A stretch of DNA of 64,000 nt from Reticulitermes speratus. Its lineage: Eukaryota > Arthropoda > Insecta > Blattodea > Rhinotermitidae. The notes under the pieces are model-generated. The model was given only the letters and a program-made list of their open reading frames with translations. It did no database searches and was not told the origin of the DNA. This document shows, piece by piece, positions 44,937 to 55,904 of the stretch. Position 1 is the first letter of the stretch. Each line of letters starts with the position of its first letter. The translations under genes were made by a program, and so were the position numbers. Location of the stretch: assembly GCA_021186555.1 (NCBI GenBank), contig JAJKFL010000013.1:27298743-27362742 (forward strand), read 5' to 3'.

Positions 44937-45624
44937 CCCTAGACGGTCTATATTATTGCTTTGAATAAATATTGTGCAGTATGTTTCTCCAGAGACAACT
45001 CAATATTATTGTGTAATAATTCATTTTGCTCTTGGGTCAGGAGGAGAAAATATGTTTAGTGATACAGATGCTGCTTGTGTGGCCATTGCTTTAGCCCTGT
45101 ATTTAAAAAAGAAAAAGAATCGCCGCTGGACCAAAGAAAGGTACAAATGAAGACCACACCACACACATGAAAATCTCCTGAGAGACTTAAGGATGAGTGA
45201 GCCAATTGACTACAAAATTATTTGCAGTTGGATAGTCCATCCTTTGATGGGCTACTCGAGATTTTTACCCCTACAATCGCTAAAACAAATACATGCGAGG
45301 AGCAGTCACTCTCAGTCAGCGTTATTTGGGCACTAGAAATGCTGTTAGAGACCTGAAATTCATAAATGCTATAGCTTCTCAATCCATTGGAATTATTGTA
45401 CTGGACACATGTTTACTGCTTGGCAGACGGATGATAACTAAAGGAATATTGCGCAATACTGTCTACAGACTATTCAATATTTCTTTTAGTTTGCGTAATA
45501 AATTGTGTCAATCAAACTTCATTTGACTGACACAAAATATTGTTCAACCCTTCAATTTTACCCCTAGACGGTCAATAATATTGTGCAATATTAATTATTT
45601 CAAAATATTATTCACCGTCTAGGG
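44937..45624 (+). mobile_element. PIF/Harbinger-type element, deletion derivative
   Basis: Ends CCCTAGACGGT (44937-44947) and its inverse ACCGTCTAGGG (45614-45624). A third copy of the end, CCCTAGACGGTCAATAATATT, lies inside at 45562 and pairs with the right end, as if a short MITE were fused to the 3' side. The interior codes for part of a Harbinger transposase. The 3-bp target duplication expected for this superfamily is not evident. Confidence 0.65.
45052..45526 (+). pseudogene. Harbinger transposase N-terminal fragment
   Basis: From the ATG at 45052: MFSDTDAACVAIALALYL, KKKKNRRWTKERYK then a TGA where Trp is usual in this family (WYK-R), HTHENLLRDLRMSEPIDYK, a frame change in the 'SFDELL' region, then MRGAVTLSQRYLGTRNAVRD and FINAIASQSIGIIVLDTC. 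Order and words match HARBI1-like transposases upstream of the DDE domain. The catalytic domain is missing. Role when intact: DNA cleavage and strand transfer for the element. Confidence 0.65.
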
Positions 45625-46569
45625 ACTCCTACAACGTTGCTAACTTGTCTTTATCCTTCTGCGCGAAACGTTTCGCTCACCCGCCTTCGTCCGTGCGATG
45701 TAGAATAGCTCAGCAATGTAAGGTAGGCCTAGAATCTTCACAGACCTCTCAGGTAGTAAGTGGAGTGTCAGATCGTGGGGCGTAGGCAAGGACTGTACAG
45801 GTAATTACTGTGGTACACAGACATGTTTACCTCACGCCCCCCCCCCCTCCCCGGCCTCGTAATCGTAGGTAAGTACTCTAGTAAACAATCTAACAATCTA
45901 CATTACTCTCACCGTTTACGGGTGAAGGGAATAGTTATCCAAGCTATTAGGTCTATTACTGGAAGGATTATAGAGCCTGTAAACAGTAATTACGAATTTC
46001 CTATCGGTGAGGCTTGAGGGAAAGTCTGTTTGACTCATTTGCAGTATTCCATTCCGTCAACAATTGTCTGAAGAAAACAGAGATATATAAGAAAAAAGAA
46101 AATGTGGAAGATGCGTTGGATTAAAACCCAGGATCTTACAAGAAGATCACACGTACACTAAAAATGTCATGCTATGTAGCGAGATTTATGTGAGCATGTT
46201 TCGTATAAAGTTAAAGAGTAAAAAAATTCTTCATAAGCTTTCGGTGACAGGACTATGTGCTGAACTGTCCACGGAAAGCTGCGCTTTTTTATGCTGTGTA
46301 ACAATGCAACAACAAAGCCTGCCTTTCAGTTGCTGACACTGCAGATACTGCAACCGACCTTGTTACAGATGGTCCAGGTAGCCTTGGAGAAGTGGGTAAC
46401 CTTAACTCTGCTCAGCGTTATGTCTAGTGAAGACAGTCCTGGATAAAATTTCACAAGTAAGCATTTTAGCTATAGCCATCAGGACGTTGGATTACCAAAC
46501 CCTGAGACAGAAGGTTCAAATTCCTCTCGGGCCATGCATGTTGATCTGCATTTTTCTTCCGAGTTCTCC
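45625..46569. other. Unassigned; possible SINE head
   Basis: No gene. C11 run at 45837-45847. At about 46470-46540 there is a tRNA-like segment (TAGCCATCAGGACGTTGG and GAAGGTTCAAATTCC) directly in front of the LINE insertion, perhaps an old SINE head. Confidence 0.4.
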
Positions 46570-46901
46570 TTGAAAATGAGGTGGGCGGGACATGTAGCAC
46601 GTATGGGGGAGAGGAGAGGAGCATACGGGATTTTGGTGGGGAGACCTGAGGGAAGGAGACCACTTGGAAGACCCAGGTGTAGATGGGAAGATAATATTAA
46701 AATTGATCTTCAAGATGTGGGATCGGAGGGCGTGGACTGGATTGATATGGCTCAGGATAGGGACAGGTGGCGGGCTCTTGTGAGTGCGGTAATGAACCTT
46801 CAGGTTCCATAAAACGCGGGGAATTTCTTTACTTGCTGACGACATGTTAGCTTCTGAAGAAGGAATCTGCTCCATGTAATTAGTTAGTTAGTTAATTAGT
46901 T
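46570..46901 (+). mobile_element. LINE 3' end, 5'-truncated, open C-terminal frame
   Basis: Begins inside the LINE coding region with [20 protein letters not shown], then [20 protein letters not shown] and [20 protein letters not shown] up to its natural stop near 46812, followed by the 3' UTR and (TTAG)n tail (about 46880-46904). AGTTCTCC at 46562-46569 and 46902-46909 is the likely target duplication. The frame is uninterrupted, unlike in the 10.2-kb copy, so this insertion is fairly young. Confidence 0.9.
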
Positions 46902-46909
46902 AGTTCTCC

Positions 46910-47460
46910 GTGAAGCATTGCGCTTTGAGACTGATTTTCCATCCAGTGAGTACTACGACTTATCTGAGCAAAGATTTAGAAAACGTACAGTGCATAAAGA
47001 AGGTCAAGGGCCCAGTAAGGGCGTTGTGCCTAGAAGAAAAGGAAGAAGAAAAGGAAGGCGGTGGACGTGGAACAGGAGGAGAAGAAAAAGACGATTCAGG
47101 CTAGACGAAGTTACACATCCATCATACAGGTCTTGTCATACAACACGTGCCTGTCGACATCTTCTTTTGCAAGGACGTAATGAATTTCAAATTCCAGAGA
47201 GAACCCATTTATGATGGTAGGCTTGTAAACATTACAGCTGATATGGAAGAAAAGTCAGTGTCATCTTTAGATTAATTTAGGTCTAAGTTGCCTTCATTAA
47301 ATTTATGTTTTTGTTGGAATTTTAGACAAGCAGACAATCGTATACGTCTGTGACCGTGGCAGTTGACTTCACCCTACCATATCGATCTGTCAGTCAAACA
47401 TTGACTAATGTGTTAGTTGAAATGTTATTCTATGTGGTGTCTGTTCGAGGTTGTACCTTT
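46910..47460. other. Unassigned; Arg/Lys-rich frame
   Basis: The frame 46918-47214 (98 codons) has an Arg/Lys-rich centre (KGRRKGRRWTWNRRRRKRR) caused by a GA-rich tract (47030-47095). No domain recognised. Probably a compositional artefact. Confidence 0.35.
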
Positions 47461-47767
47461 AAGGTGAAGGTAAAATTGTCCCTGTGTTTAATTAAGTACC
47501 AAGCCAAGAAGGCATATGGGATATTGAGGTATAGCTCCACCCATGCTTATCTCAGCACAAGATGGAGGTGATTGGCTAGCTTCGCGCCCCGGTTACTTTA
47601 TCACCTGGTGAAAAGCCCGAATTCTCATTAAATAGAAAGTGTTGTTGGTCCCAGAACCAGCCTATAGAGTTTGAAAAAGAGAAAATGTGCTCCTGCCAGG
47701 ACTGTAACCACGATTTCTCGGTCTTACAGCGAATATCAGAATATACCGACTGAGCTATCCCAACTCC
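47461..47767 (-). mobile_element. SINE family 2, near full length
   Basis: Minus strand: AAGGTGAAGGTAAAATTGTC tail, ATGGAGGTGATTGGCTAGC, CATTAAATAGAAAGTG, GGTCCCAGAACCAGCC, and a head with TATACCGACTGAGCTATCCC at the right end (A-box). Confidence 0.85.
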
Positions 47768-49988
47768 GCACTTATGCTGTCAGTTGTGTTACATTTTTGG
47801 TGTCATATTGAAGCCTATTACTTATATGATGTGTTTAATCAACTGTTACGAATCCTGGATGTTGAGAACAGAAGAATTTTTGACGCAGTTGCTTCATTAA
47901 AGTTTGCCATTATTTCCACTGAATATTTGCTAAACTTGCCTGTCTGTGAACAGTTTCTTTCACAGTCACTGTAAGGTTCGAACATCCGTTATGTGCTTAA
48001 GGAGGAAATCGGTACTTCTAACGAAAGCCAGTAGGCGTACTACAATATAACAAAATAACGTTTTAGTTCTGCAGTCTAGAAGAATCTTATTATAACAGGC
48101 TGTACCCTATCACCTGCACGTTTCTTGTCGCTGGCATTATTTACACACTCATACATCAACCAGATAAAAGTAACAGGGGATCTTGGGACAAAACCTTTCA
48201 CAATGGTTATTCTGGGCATCTAGACATTGAGTTCTTTACAGTGAAATTAGTGTAGCCGAGTCTTCGCCTCTCTGTAGGGGGGCTGAAGGGCAGTGCAAGC
48301 AGGTGGCCGTGATTTCAATTTCCCACATTGGGAGGTCTACATCACAGAACAAAACAACTGTGGATAGTGAAAGAAGAAGTCATATGATCTTGAAACAAAG
48401 CCAGTCTTTCGGCAGGCTCCCAAATCATAAGTACAAAGAGTTAATTTCGTAGGTCTATGTGGGTTATTAAGTGCAAGTATGTAACAATAATGACAACTTG
48501 AACGAAATTTTATTTCAGTTTACGAGAGAGTCATTTCCACACATTTACATAGACGGCGATATTTCGAAGAATGAGAAAGGTGGGAATGTAGAACGCATGG
48601 ATGAATGAGAAATGCAGAATATCGGTCTGGTTGATTCTTTATTTGTTTAATGGCACATAGCAGGATGATACTGTAAACAGTTAACTGAAAAGGACGTGGA
48701 ATGAAGTGATCGTGGTCTATTGAAATGCAGTAGGCCGTAAATTGTCAGCAGAGGGTGAGAAAACTGCGATAATCTTAAATTCCTCATTCCTTATGTTATG
48801 TTTCGAGATGGAGATTCAAACCTTGGACCTCCCGAATACGAAGTAGGCGTGCTGACACTACAACGAGACAAAACAATGTTGATATAGGCATCGTGAGTGT
48901 CTAGGATGATACGGTTGCTCAGGTAGACTCAAGCAGAACTGGTCGACTACGCGCTTGCGCAATGATCAAGTATCAGGTTCACCAAGCTAGGGATTTAATT
49001 AATTATCTTCGATCTTGTGGTGCTGTAATGCCATTACAGATTTTAAAATTCGTGTTGTAAGTATGAACGTTTTCAGAAGTGTGGGTCAGCTACTTGTCAG
49101 AGTTTCGGAAATGTAATGTAGGTAATGTTATTACTGCAAATTACTCGTCTACAGTTCGTGTAAAATTAAACATCTCTTACAAATAGGCATTAAAGGCACT
49201 CACCATTGTCTTGGTGTATTACTGACTTCGAACTATCAGACCATATTATTGTTTAACAGCAAGCCTACTTACGCCTGACATGCGTTTATAACTTCTCACT
49301 CTATAGGCCGTAATTCCATATTTCAAGTTACAATGAGTCACTGCTTTTTAACAAACCAAACTATTTCCGTATTATTGTTTTCTTGTTACGTTTAAGCTTT
49401 AGGCCTATCTTAATAATACCTGTGTTTTTCAAAACTTTTATCAACACAAAATCGAAGACCCAGTTTTGCATGTCTGCTGTCTTTCGAAGCTTAGAAGTCA
49501 GGGTTGTCGCCTGTGGAAGTTTTTGATAACATGGGGTTGAAAATGGTTCCAGTGCCATGCTGTTCATAACTACTTCCATAAAATTCTGTCAATCAGTGTG
49601 CATAGTACTGATGTCCGTATCTACTTCAGTGGTTCGAAAGACAGACACTCGGAACTTGTAAAAGATACTCTGTTCTTTAGATTAAGATCGAGCAGTGATA
49701 AGGCAGTGGGATATGCTTGAACTTCTTGTATGCAGCTCTAGCAGAAGTATGCTGTGTTACAGCATTCTGTAATCATAGTGGTGTATGCTAATGCCAAACT
49801 CGCTTCCACAGATACCTGGGGACACTTGGTACCATGCCTAATAGTATTACGTTACGAAGGAGATCGAAAGCTCTCTGGTTTAGTACGCGTTATTTTGCAC
49901 GAAATGCGTAATGAATAGGCTATATTATGGATTCTTGCAACACATCTGCATCTTTTGTCTCCAAAATCACACGTAATAAAAAGCTATG
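47768..49988. other. Unassigned sequence, 2.2 kb
   Basis: No gene recognised. Faint tRNA-like pieces near 48255-48340 and (minus) 48800-48870 (CAAACCTTGGACCTCCCG) may be very old SINEs. Confidence 0.4.
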
Positions 49989-50002
49989 TACATTCGCATA
50001 TA

Positions 50003-50266
50003 TATTTTTTTATGGCTCGACAGCCTTATATGGGCCTGGGCCTCCTCGTTTCGTCGAGGTTTCATGGTCACACACATTTGAGACACACCACAGTCGGTAG
50101 GACTCCTCTGGACGAGGGACTAGCTCGTCGCAGAGACATCTACCTGACAACACACAACACTCACAAAAGACAGACATCCATGCCCCCGATGGGATTCGAA
50201 CCCACGATCCTAGTAAGCGAGCGGCCGAAGACTCACGCCTTAGACCGCACGGCAACTGGGATCGGC
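50003..50266 (-). mobile_element. SINE family 1, full length with TSD
   Basis: Minus strand, same layout as the 33.1- and 42.0-kb copies (B-box GGGTTCGAATCCC; GGTAGGACTCCTCTGGACGA on the plus strand). Perfect 14-bp duplication TACATTCGCATATA at 49989-50002 and 50267-50280. Confidence 0.92.
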
Positions 50267-50280
50267 TACATTCGCATATA

Positions 50281-51535
50281 GGTGCACTGTAATTTGTACT
50301 TTATACTGAACTCTGAAGTTGAATGATACCAATTTGTCAGAAAAGGCTCAACGTTGTGTCTCAGTTCACAAATACCAAACTTCAGACTTGATACCTGGGT
50401 AGTCCAACCACATCCTTAGAGAAACGGAAATTGAAAACTCACAGCTTGTGTCCTTTAAATCTGGCATGTAAATAAGCTTGCATTCCTCAAAAGCAGAAAA
50501 TTATGGTGACAACGTAATTAATTACTTTGCCGCTGGGTGAAAACGAAAGACGTGGTTGAGTAAGCGTAAGTGTTTGAGACCTGTCAAGTTAGGATTTGAG
50601 TTAGTCTTCAAATCTTTCGATAGAAGGTTAGAAGTGACCCCACGTCAATGACAGTGTAATACAACTCTATGGCAAATGTCGAGGCTTTATTCAACCATCA
50701 CTCTAGATTATATTGAAATAGTGTTCTAGTGGAACATAGCTATGACACTTCCCTTCTACATTATTCAGTGGACGGGTCTGGCTACCGTAAATTAGTAGTT
50801 GCTTGCTGAACTCGGAAGCTCAAAAACGCGAAAGGTTGTCGGTATATTCTAACAACCTGTAGCATCAAACGCTCATCTGGACTTTACAGAATGTTGTGAC
50901 GTATGTCAGGCAAAAAAGCAAAAAATAGTAACTGCTGAATTATACATATTCAGAATCCGATACAAAAATTAAAATTCGTTATTAATAAATTGAATGCAAA
51001 TTTTATGTGTCTTGATATATGTGTGAAGTACGTTCAGTCAAAAAATGATAATGTAAGGGTAGGTGGTTATTTAGCAGAATTTTAACTACAGATTTTTTCC
51101 GCGAGGTTGCCTATCCTGTGGTTCATTGTAAAAAGAGTAATTGGGCCATGAATTAAAATGAAATTGACCATCTTTAATTCTGAGCATTGCGATGTTGGTG
51201 TTGTGTAAAGCTGTTATCATCACATCAATGACTGCATTAAATAAATATAGACTAGTGAGGGATGTAAAATTACGATGAGTGAAGGTGTAAACTGAGTTCT
51301 TGTAGGCGAGTTTAGTTTCTTACAGCGATTTTGATAAAGATTTAATTCTTCTTGTAATACTTGGGCTCTGAATATGTTAGCATAATGGTCCTCCGAGACG
51401 TCTGTAACTACCAATCGAAGCAGCGTTATATTTCAGATGATCTAAATCGTCTGTGTACTTCTAGCTTTCCGCTTACGCAGTACAGTATTAATGAAGCTAG
51501 ATTTGGTTTGTTAACTTCTGGCTGTCAGTTGCTAG
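50281..51535. other. Unassigned sequence
   Basis: No gene or repeat recognised; AT-rich. Confidence 0.5.
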
Positions 51536-51648
51536 CACTTGCGAACACGGTAATGTGCCTTTGGATTTCGTTGTAATTTCTTGAGTAGCTGAGTCACTGT
51601 TAGTTTCTCAGGAAGGATTGTCCTCCATATATTTGGTTCCCCCCCCCC
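51536..51648 (+). mobile_element. Old LINE 3' UTR fragment
   Basis: Plus strand: the series GCGAACACGGTAATGTGCC, TTTCTTGAGTAGCTGAG and TTAGTTTCTCAGGAAGGA matches the last codons and 3' UTR of the LINE in order. Ends at a C11 run (51639-51649) instead of a TTAG tail. Confidence 0.5.
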
Positions 51649-51794
51649 CTAAATAGTTCTCTCTCATTGGCGTCAGGTTCTGCTGGTGAGTCTGCAGCCT
51701 GCAATTGTTGCCATAGCTGTTTAGAATTAATTCCAACTAAACCCAAATTTATTTTTTTTTTGTTGTATGTACTGTGTATTTTATCGTGAGTTAA

Positions 51795-51910
51795 GTCAAA
51801 ACCAACAAATGCACATATAATTAACAGGTATAAAATGTATTTACAACCCCTACATATGTTTCGGCAAATAAATTGTCATCCTCAGGATGCAATCCTGAGG
51901 ATAACAATTA
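51795..51910. mobile_element. Hammerhead element, truncated inverted dimer
   Basis: The left arm holds CAACAAATGCAC (shared with the 21.9-kb element) and a hammerhead on the minus strand. The right arm is cut back so that only ATCCTGAGGATAACAAT remains, giving a tight 17-bp palindrome around GCA (about 51873-51909). Confidence 0.6.
51847..51890 (-). ncRNA. Hammerhead ribozyme motif
   Basis: Minus strand: CUGAGGA (fits CUGANGA), U, helix II GACAA-UUUAU-UUGCC (4 of 5 pairs), GAAAC (51858-51862), AUAU, GUA, GGGG. Helix I is weak. Core bases intact. Confidence 0.65.
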
Positions 51911-52845
51911 ATCTACACTTCTTTGTTTCTCTTCTTTCCCTTTCATTTCTGTTCTTCATCACCTTATGAAAGATTTGGACTTCCAGCCCCTTTGTTGGCC
52001 GTTCTTTGAATTTCCCTCATGATTTATTTCTCTTATGCCAAAGATTTCTATGATTTATATTTTTCTGTCTTGTAGTCACATTTTCTTGGAGCGTGACGTT
52101 TTTCCTCTCTGGAGACCTTACCAATTTTCCCTCTCGATTTTCTTCCAAGTAAAGCATAAATTTGAGCTATCTTAATTTTCAGTTTATCAAGATTATGCTT
52201 TGACAGCAGGCTGCACTGGCATAGAAATGTTACAACAGACGTCACGTGATACATGTTTGATTACTTTATTTAACTTTCGGTCCGAGTTTAATTGCGCAAA
52301 TTTGTCTCTGTTTCTGCGTCTGTTTACCTATAATATTACGTCATATGCAATAGATCTACAGCATTCTAGACAGTAAAACTGCTGCATCAAAATTTGTTTT
52401 ACCGAAATCTAACTACAATCTTAAAGTTTCTTTTCCACGGAAATCCATTATTTTCGCTTTAGAAGTTCTGTGTGCTACGTGGACCTTATATAGAATGTGT
52501 CCTGTTAGGTCGGGAGTGGAAAATTATTTTTGCGCGTGGACCGGATTTGTCTGTTTCGGATTGATCGCAAGCGAGAGAGAATCGCAAAAAAATCTGTAGT
52601 TAAAAAACAGACATGACATTTTACATTGATTAAACATAATTTGCGAATTCACCAGAAAGTATATTTTCGTATTTTACTGGTTGCGTCTCATAATAAATAT
52701 GTTTAGATTACTATTTCTGGGGATCGTTTATAGGGTCTGCAGCTGTAAGGACACGTTGATAGTAACAACTTTCGTATAGTAATCTGCTGGGGCAGTGTGT
52801 CTTGCTCATGTTGGAGAGAAGTAGAAGAGGTTACGTGTCCACGAT
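51911..52845. other. Unassigned sequence
   Basis: No gene recognised; the minus-strand frame at 52048-52254 is lysine-rich without a domain. Confidence 0.45.
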
Positions 52846-53082
52846 AAAAGGCGTGGCTCAAGATGTCAGTTGCCGGCCTCTCGCGGCAGAAACACGGTTT
52901 CGATCCCAGGCCAGTCCATGAGGGTTTTACGGTGAACAAATTGGAACTGGAAGTAGTTCTTCTCCAAATACTTCGGTTTTCCCCTGTCACTACCATTCCA
53001 CTAATTCTCCGTAGTCATTAATTCATCCGTCACCGACGCTCGTAACTCTTGGCAAAAGACAGCGTCGTTAAATAACACACTT
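52846..53082 (+). mobile_element. SINE family 3, diverged
   Basis: Plus strand: head GGCGTGGCTCAAG, GCCGGCCTCTCGCGGC, B-box region GTTTCGATCCCAGG, CCAGTCCATGAGGG, TACTTCGGTTTTCCCCTGTC, CCATTCCAC. The 3' part then differs from the other copies and ends GCGTCGTTAAATAACACAC, so it may represent a subfamily. Confidence 0.65.
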
Positions 53083-53227
53083 GAAAATGATAAGTGAAAT
53101 GTCAGTACGCCTAATAATAAGATTATCATACAGGTGGTTTGAATGCATGAAATAGGCTAATGATTTTATTGTTTTCTGTTTCTGAACCTGGGTAGTCTGA
53201 CCTCTTAAGTCTCACAAATAATTCATT

Positions 53228-53550
53228 CTACTGCATGGAGTAGAGCCTTCTTGAGAAGTGAGAGTCGTTCAACTGGTCAAGGAATTCTCTGCCATTTATG
53301 GAACACTAACATTAATTACCTTGCTTACACAAACTTACAACTGGACCATATAATGCCTCAGTTACTTCCAATGTACAACCCCACAATCACCTCCTTTAAG
53401 GTGTTTCTAAGTATTATCCACCCATCCATGCATATGTTTCCCATGTACTTCTTCCCTTCATATTTACAGACTGAAACGTCTTATGGGTTTCGCATGTCCA
53501 CCATGCATGTCGCTCCCTTTTCATCCTCGTTGGTTTGATCACCCTCATAA
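53228..53550 (-). mobile_element. Degenerate LINE 3' fragment
   Basis: Minus-strand 3' UTR (CATGGAGTAGAGCCTTCTTG) and coding blocks (TTCTTCCCTTCATATTTACA and CATGTCCACCATGCATGTCG correspond to the 'GRP' and 'RWAGH' regions) in the right order but heavily mutated. Confidence 0.6.
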
Positions 53551-54185
53551 CATTTTCCCAAACTTATATACAAACCAAAATTAATATGACTTTGGATGGT
53601 GGTTCACTGCGTCACAAGGCCGGTATCGTCATAGCACACGACACAAGAGACGCGAAGGAATAGAGCGGTATTTGAACCCGCGAACAAAGACCTGAAGTTT
53701 CAAACGGTGACTGTAAACTGGCTTCAACATTAGGGGTCTGCACTCGAGACGAAGCATCGAACCTCTATCTTTACTGTAAATCGTCTTCCTGTCTGAACCC
53801 TTAGAGTTGCAGAGTTGCTAACGGCCTACGCCATCGTTGCATGTGACGGGAAAAGGCACTTGCGATTTTATTCTTCTGTGTCATGCTTATACTTCAAGTT
53901 ACGCCGCAGGCTGTGGCTAACCAAAGCACTACTTGTCGCGAAGTTGCTTACTGTTGTTTTTATGTAGGCCTAAACTGATGATCAGTACTGGAACAAGCCA
54001 CCGTCTCGGGTACTTTTCAAAAAATAAAAAATTTCGTCTACCAGGGCGTAGCGAACTGCTATATATATAAATAAATAAATAAATATATATATTTAAATGT
54101 GTTTGTGTGTGTTGGTTTTAGTGATAAAGACACATATTTTAACACATGGGTTGCCTGCTGCCTACTAAACACACACAAAAATGTA
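53551..54185. other. Unassigned sequence
   Basis: No gene. An AT/AAAT low-complexity run lies at 54059-54100. Confidence 0.45.
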
Positions 54186-54476
54186 AAATCCCTGTTACGC
54201 CATGAAGGCTTATAGGGGCAGCAGATATACATTTCCACTCATTCGTGTTCTGGGCATCAGGTGGAGGTGAGTGGTAAACTTCACGACCTGGCCGTCTTAT
54301 CCCCCCCCCCCCCCCCAGAAAGAAAGCACACCGCTAGCTATTGAATGGGAATCTGGATGGGCCCAGAGTCTGTCTGCATATTTTGGAGATAAGTGTTTTT
54401 CCTCTGCCGGGAATCGAACTGTGAATCGTCCAGGCCGTAGTCTAGTCACTGTACCGATTACGCTATCCAGGCTGCC
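54186..54476 (-). mobile_element. SINE family 2 with C16 expansion
   Basis: Minus strand: CGCCATGAAGGCTTATAGGG, CATCAGGTGGAGGTGAG, then an uninterrupted C16 (54301-54316) where other copies have CCCCC, followed by GGCCCAGAGTCTGTCTG, CTGCCGGGAATCGAACTGTG (B-box) and GATTACGCTATCCAGG (head). Confidence 0.85.
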
Positions 54477-55221
54477 CAATGAACACCAGACTTATTAAAA
54501 ATGACGGTGTGATAAACTAATTACTGTTTTTGCGAATGGTTGTGGAGAATGGCTATGACCTACCGCAGAATTTATCTGGAAGAAATGAGGGAAACCACGG
54601 AAGTATTCTAACCAGCCCTCGTGTCCACCCTCGAAGTTGCGGTCTCCAGGTTGCAAACGGCAGAACCGTGACTGCCGTTGGACTTCTGTATTAGTGGCTG
54701 AATTCTGTCAGCAAGTTACTTGTCTTAAAACTCCTTTCATCTGGGATACTGCGCTCTGTCGCTGGGTTTTCGTTGCCGAAGATTTCGAGAACGTATATTG
54801 GTCTCTTCTTCATGGGTCAGTGGTCCAGTACTTGTCCACTGACCTTTGAAGATGAGACCTCTACACTGTCTCGAAACTTTGGGCAAAGACACCCAGGGAC
54901 GGAGTGCAGTATTCCAGAAGCACCGCTTCGAAAGCCAGAGAACTCGCTTAGTTGTTTTACTTGAAACTGACCTCCTTACCAACTTGTACTTTATATACTC
55001 GTACTATCCGAGTACCCGGTTGCCGCTAATTCCACGCTGGTATGACAGAATCCGTAAGTAAGAAAATATTACGTTGCCCTGTTTATGGCACTTTATTGAA
55101 GACAGCTCTCGTACCCGAATTAAATAACTTACTTCTCTTATGCTATTTGTATAAAATTTGGACGAGTTTGGTTTATATGCAGGTTACTCGTGTTAGCGTC
55201 ACAGAAAACAGTAAATATCAG
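54477..55221. other. Unassigned sequence
   Basis: No gene recognised. At 54550-54680 words such as GAGGGAAACCACGGAAG suggest an old tRNA-type SINE, not certain. Confidence 0.4.
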
Positions 55222-55228
55222 TAATATC

Positions 55229-55895
55229 CGATAGATAATATATCCTATTAAAGGGTGGAACAGTTCAAATATTTGGGAACAACCCTACCGAACTGAAATT
55301 CCATTCAGGAAGAAATTAAGAGCAGATTGAAGTCGGGGAATGCTTGTTATCATTCGGCGCAGGATCTTCTGTCTTCCAGTTTGCTATCCAAAAATACAAA
55401 GATTAAGATATACAGAACTATAATTTTGCCTCTTGTTTTGTATGGGTATGAGACTTGGTCTCTCACACTGAGGGAGGAACATAGGCTGAAGGTGTTCGAG
55501 AACAGGGTGCTGAGGACGATATTTGGGCCTAAAAGGGACGAGGTAACAGGGAAGTGGAGAAGACTACATAACGAGGAACTTAATGATCTATACTCATCAC
55601 CAAATTTTATTTGGCTGACGAAATCAAGAAGAATGAGGTGGGCGGGGCATTATCACGTATGTAGGAGGGGAGAGGTGCATACAGGATTTGGTGAGGATAA
55701 TATTAAAATAGATCTTTAAGAAGTGGGATGGGGCGGGGCATGGACTGGATTGATATGGCTCAGGATAGGGACAGGTGGTGGGCTCTTGTGAATGCGGTAA
55801 TGAACCTTCGGTTTTCATAAAACGTGGGTAATTTCTTGACTAGTTGAAGACCTGTTAGCTTCTCAAGAAGGACTCTGCTCCATGAGTTAGTTAGT
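55229..55895 (+). mobile_element. LINE 3' part with internal deletion
   Basis: Plus strand from GAACAGTTCAAATATTTGGG through ACYHSAQDLLSSSLLSKNT, LVLYGYETWSLTLREEHRLK, FENRVLRTIFGPKRDEVTG and SRRMRWAGHYHVCRRGEVHT. About 50 bp coding for the '[13 protein letters not shown]' block are missing near 55690. Ends with 3' UTR and GTTAGTTAGTTA. TAATATCCG (55222-55230) and TAACATCCG (55896-55904) are the probable duplication, 8 of 9 identical. Confidence 0.88.
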
Positions 55896-55904
55896 TAACA
55901 TCCG

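Noticed and set aside
46918..47214. Arg-rich 98-codon frame resembling a nuclear-localised peptide
   Set aside because: The basic run comes from a GA-rich tract, and a different frame across the same bases is glutamate-rich. Looks like composition, not function.
55624..55818. Minus-strand proline-rich frame
   Set aside because: Antisense translation of the LINE C-terminal region; the same pattern recurs at 46516-46875.
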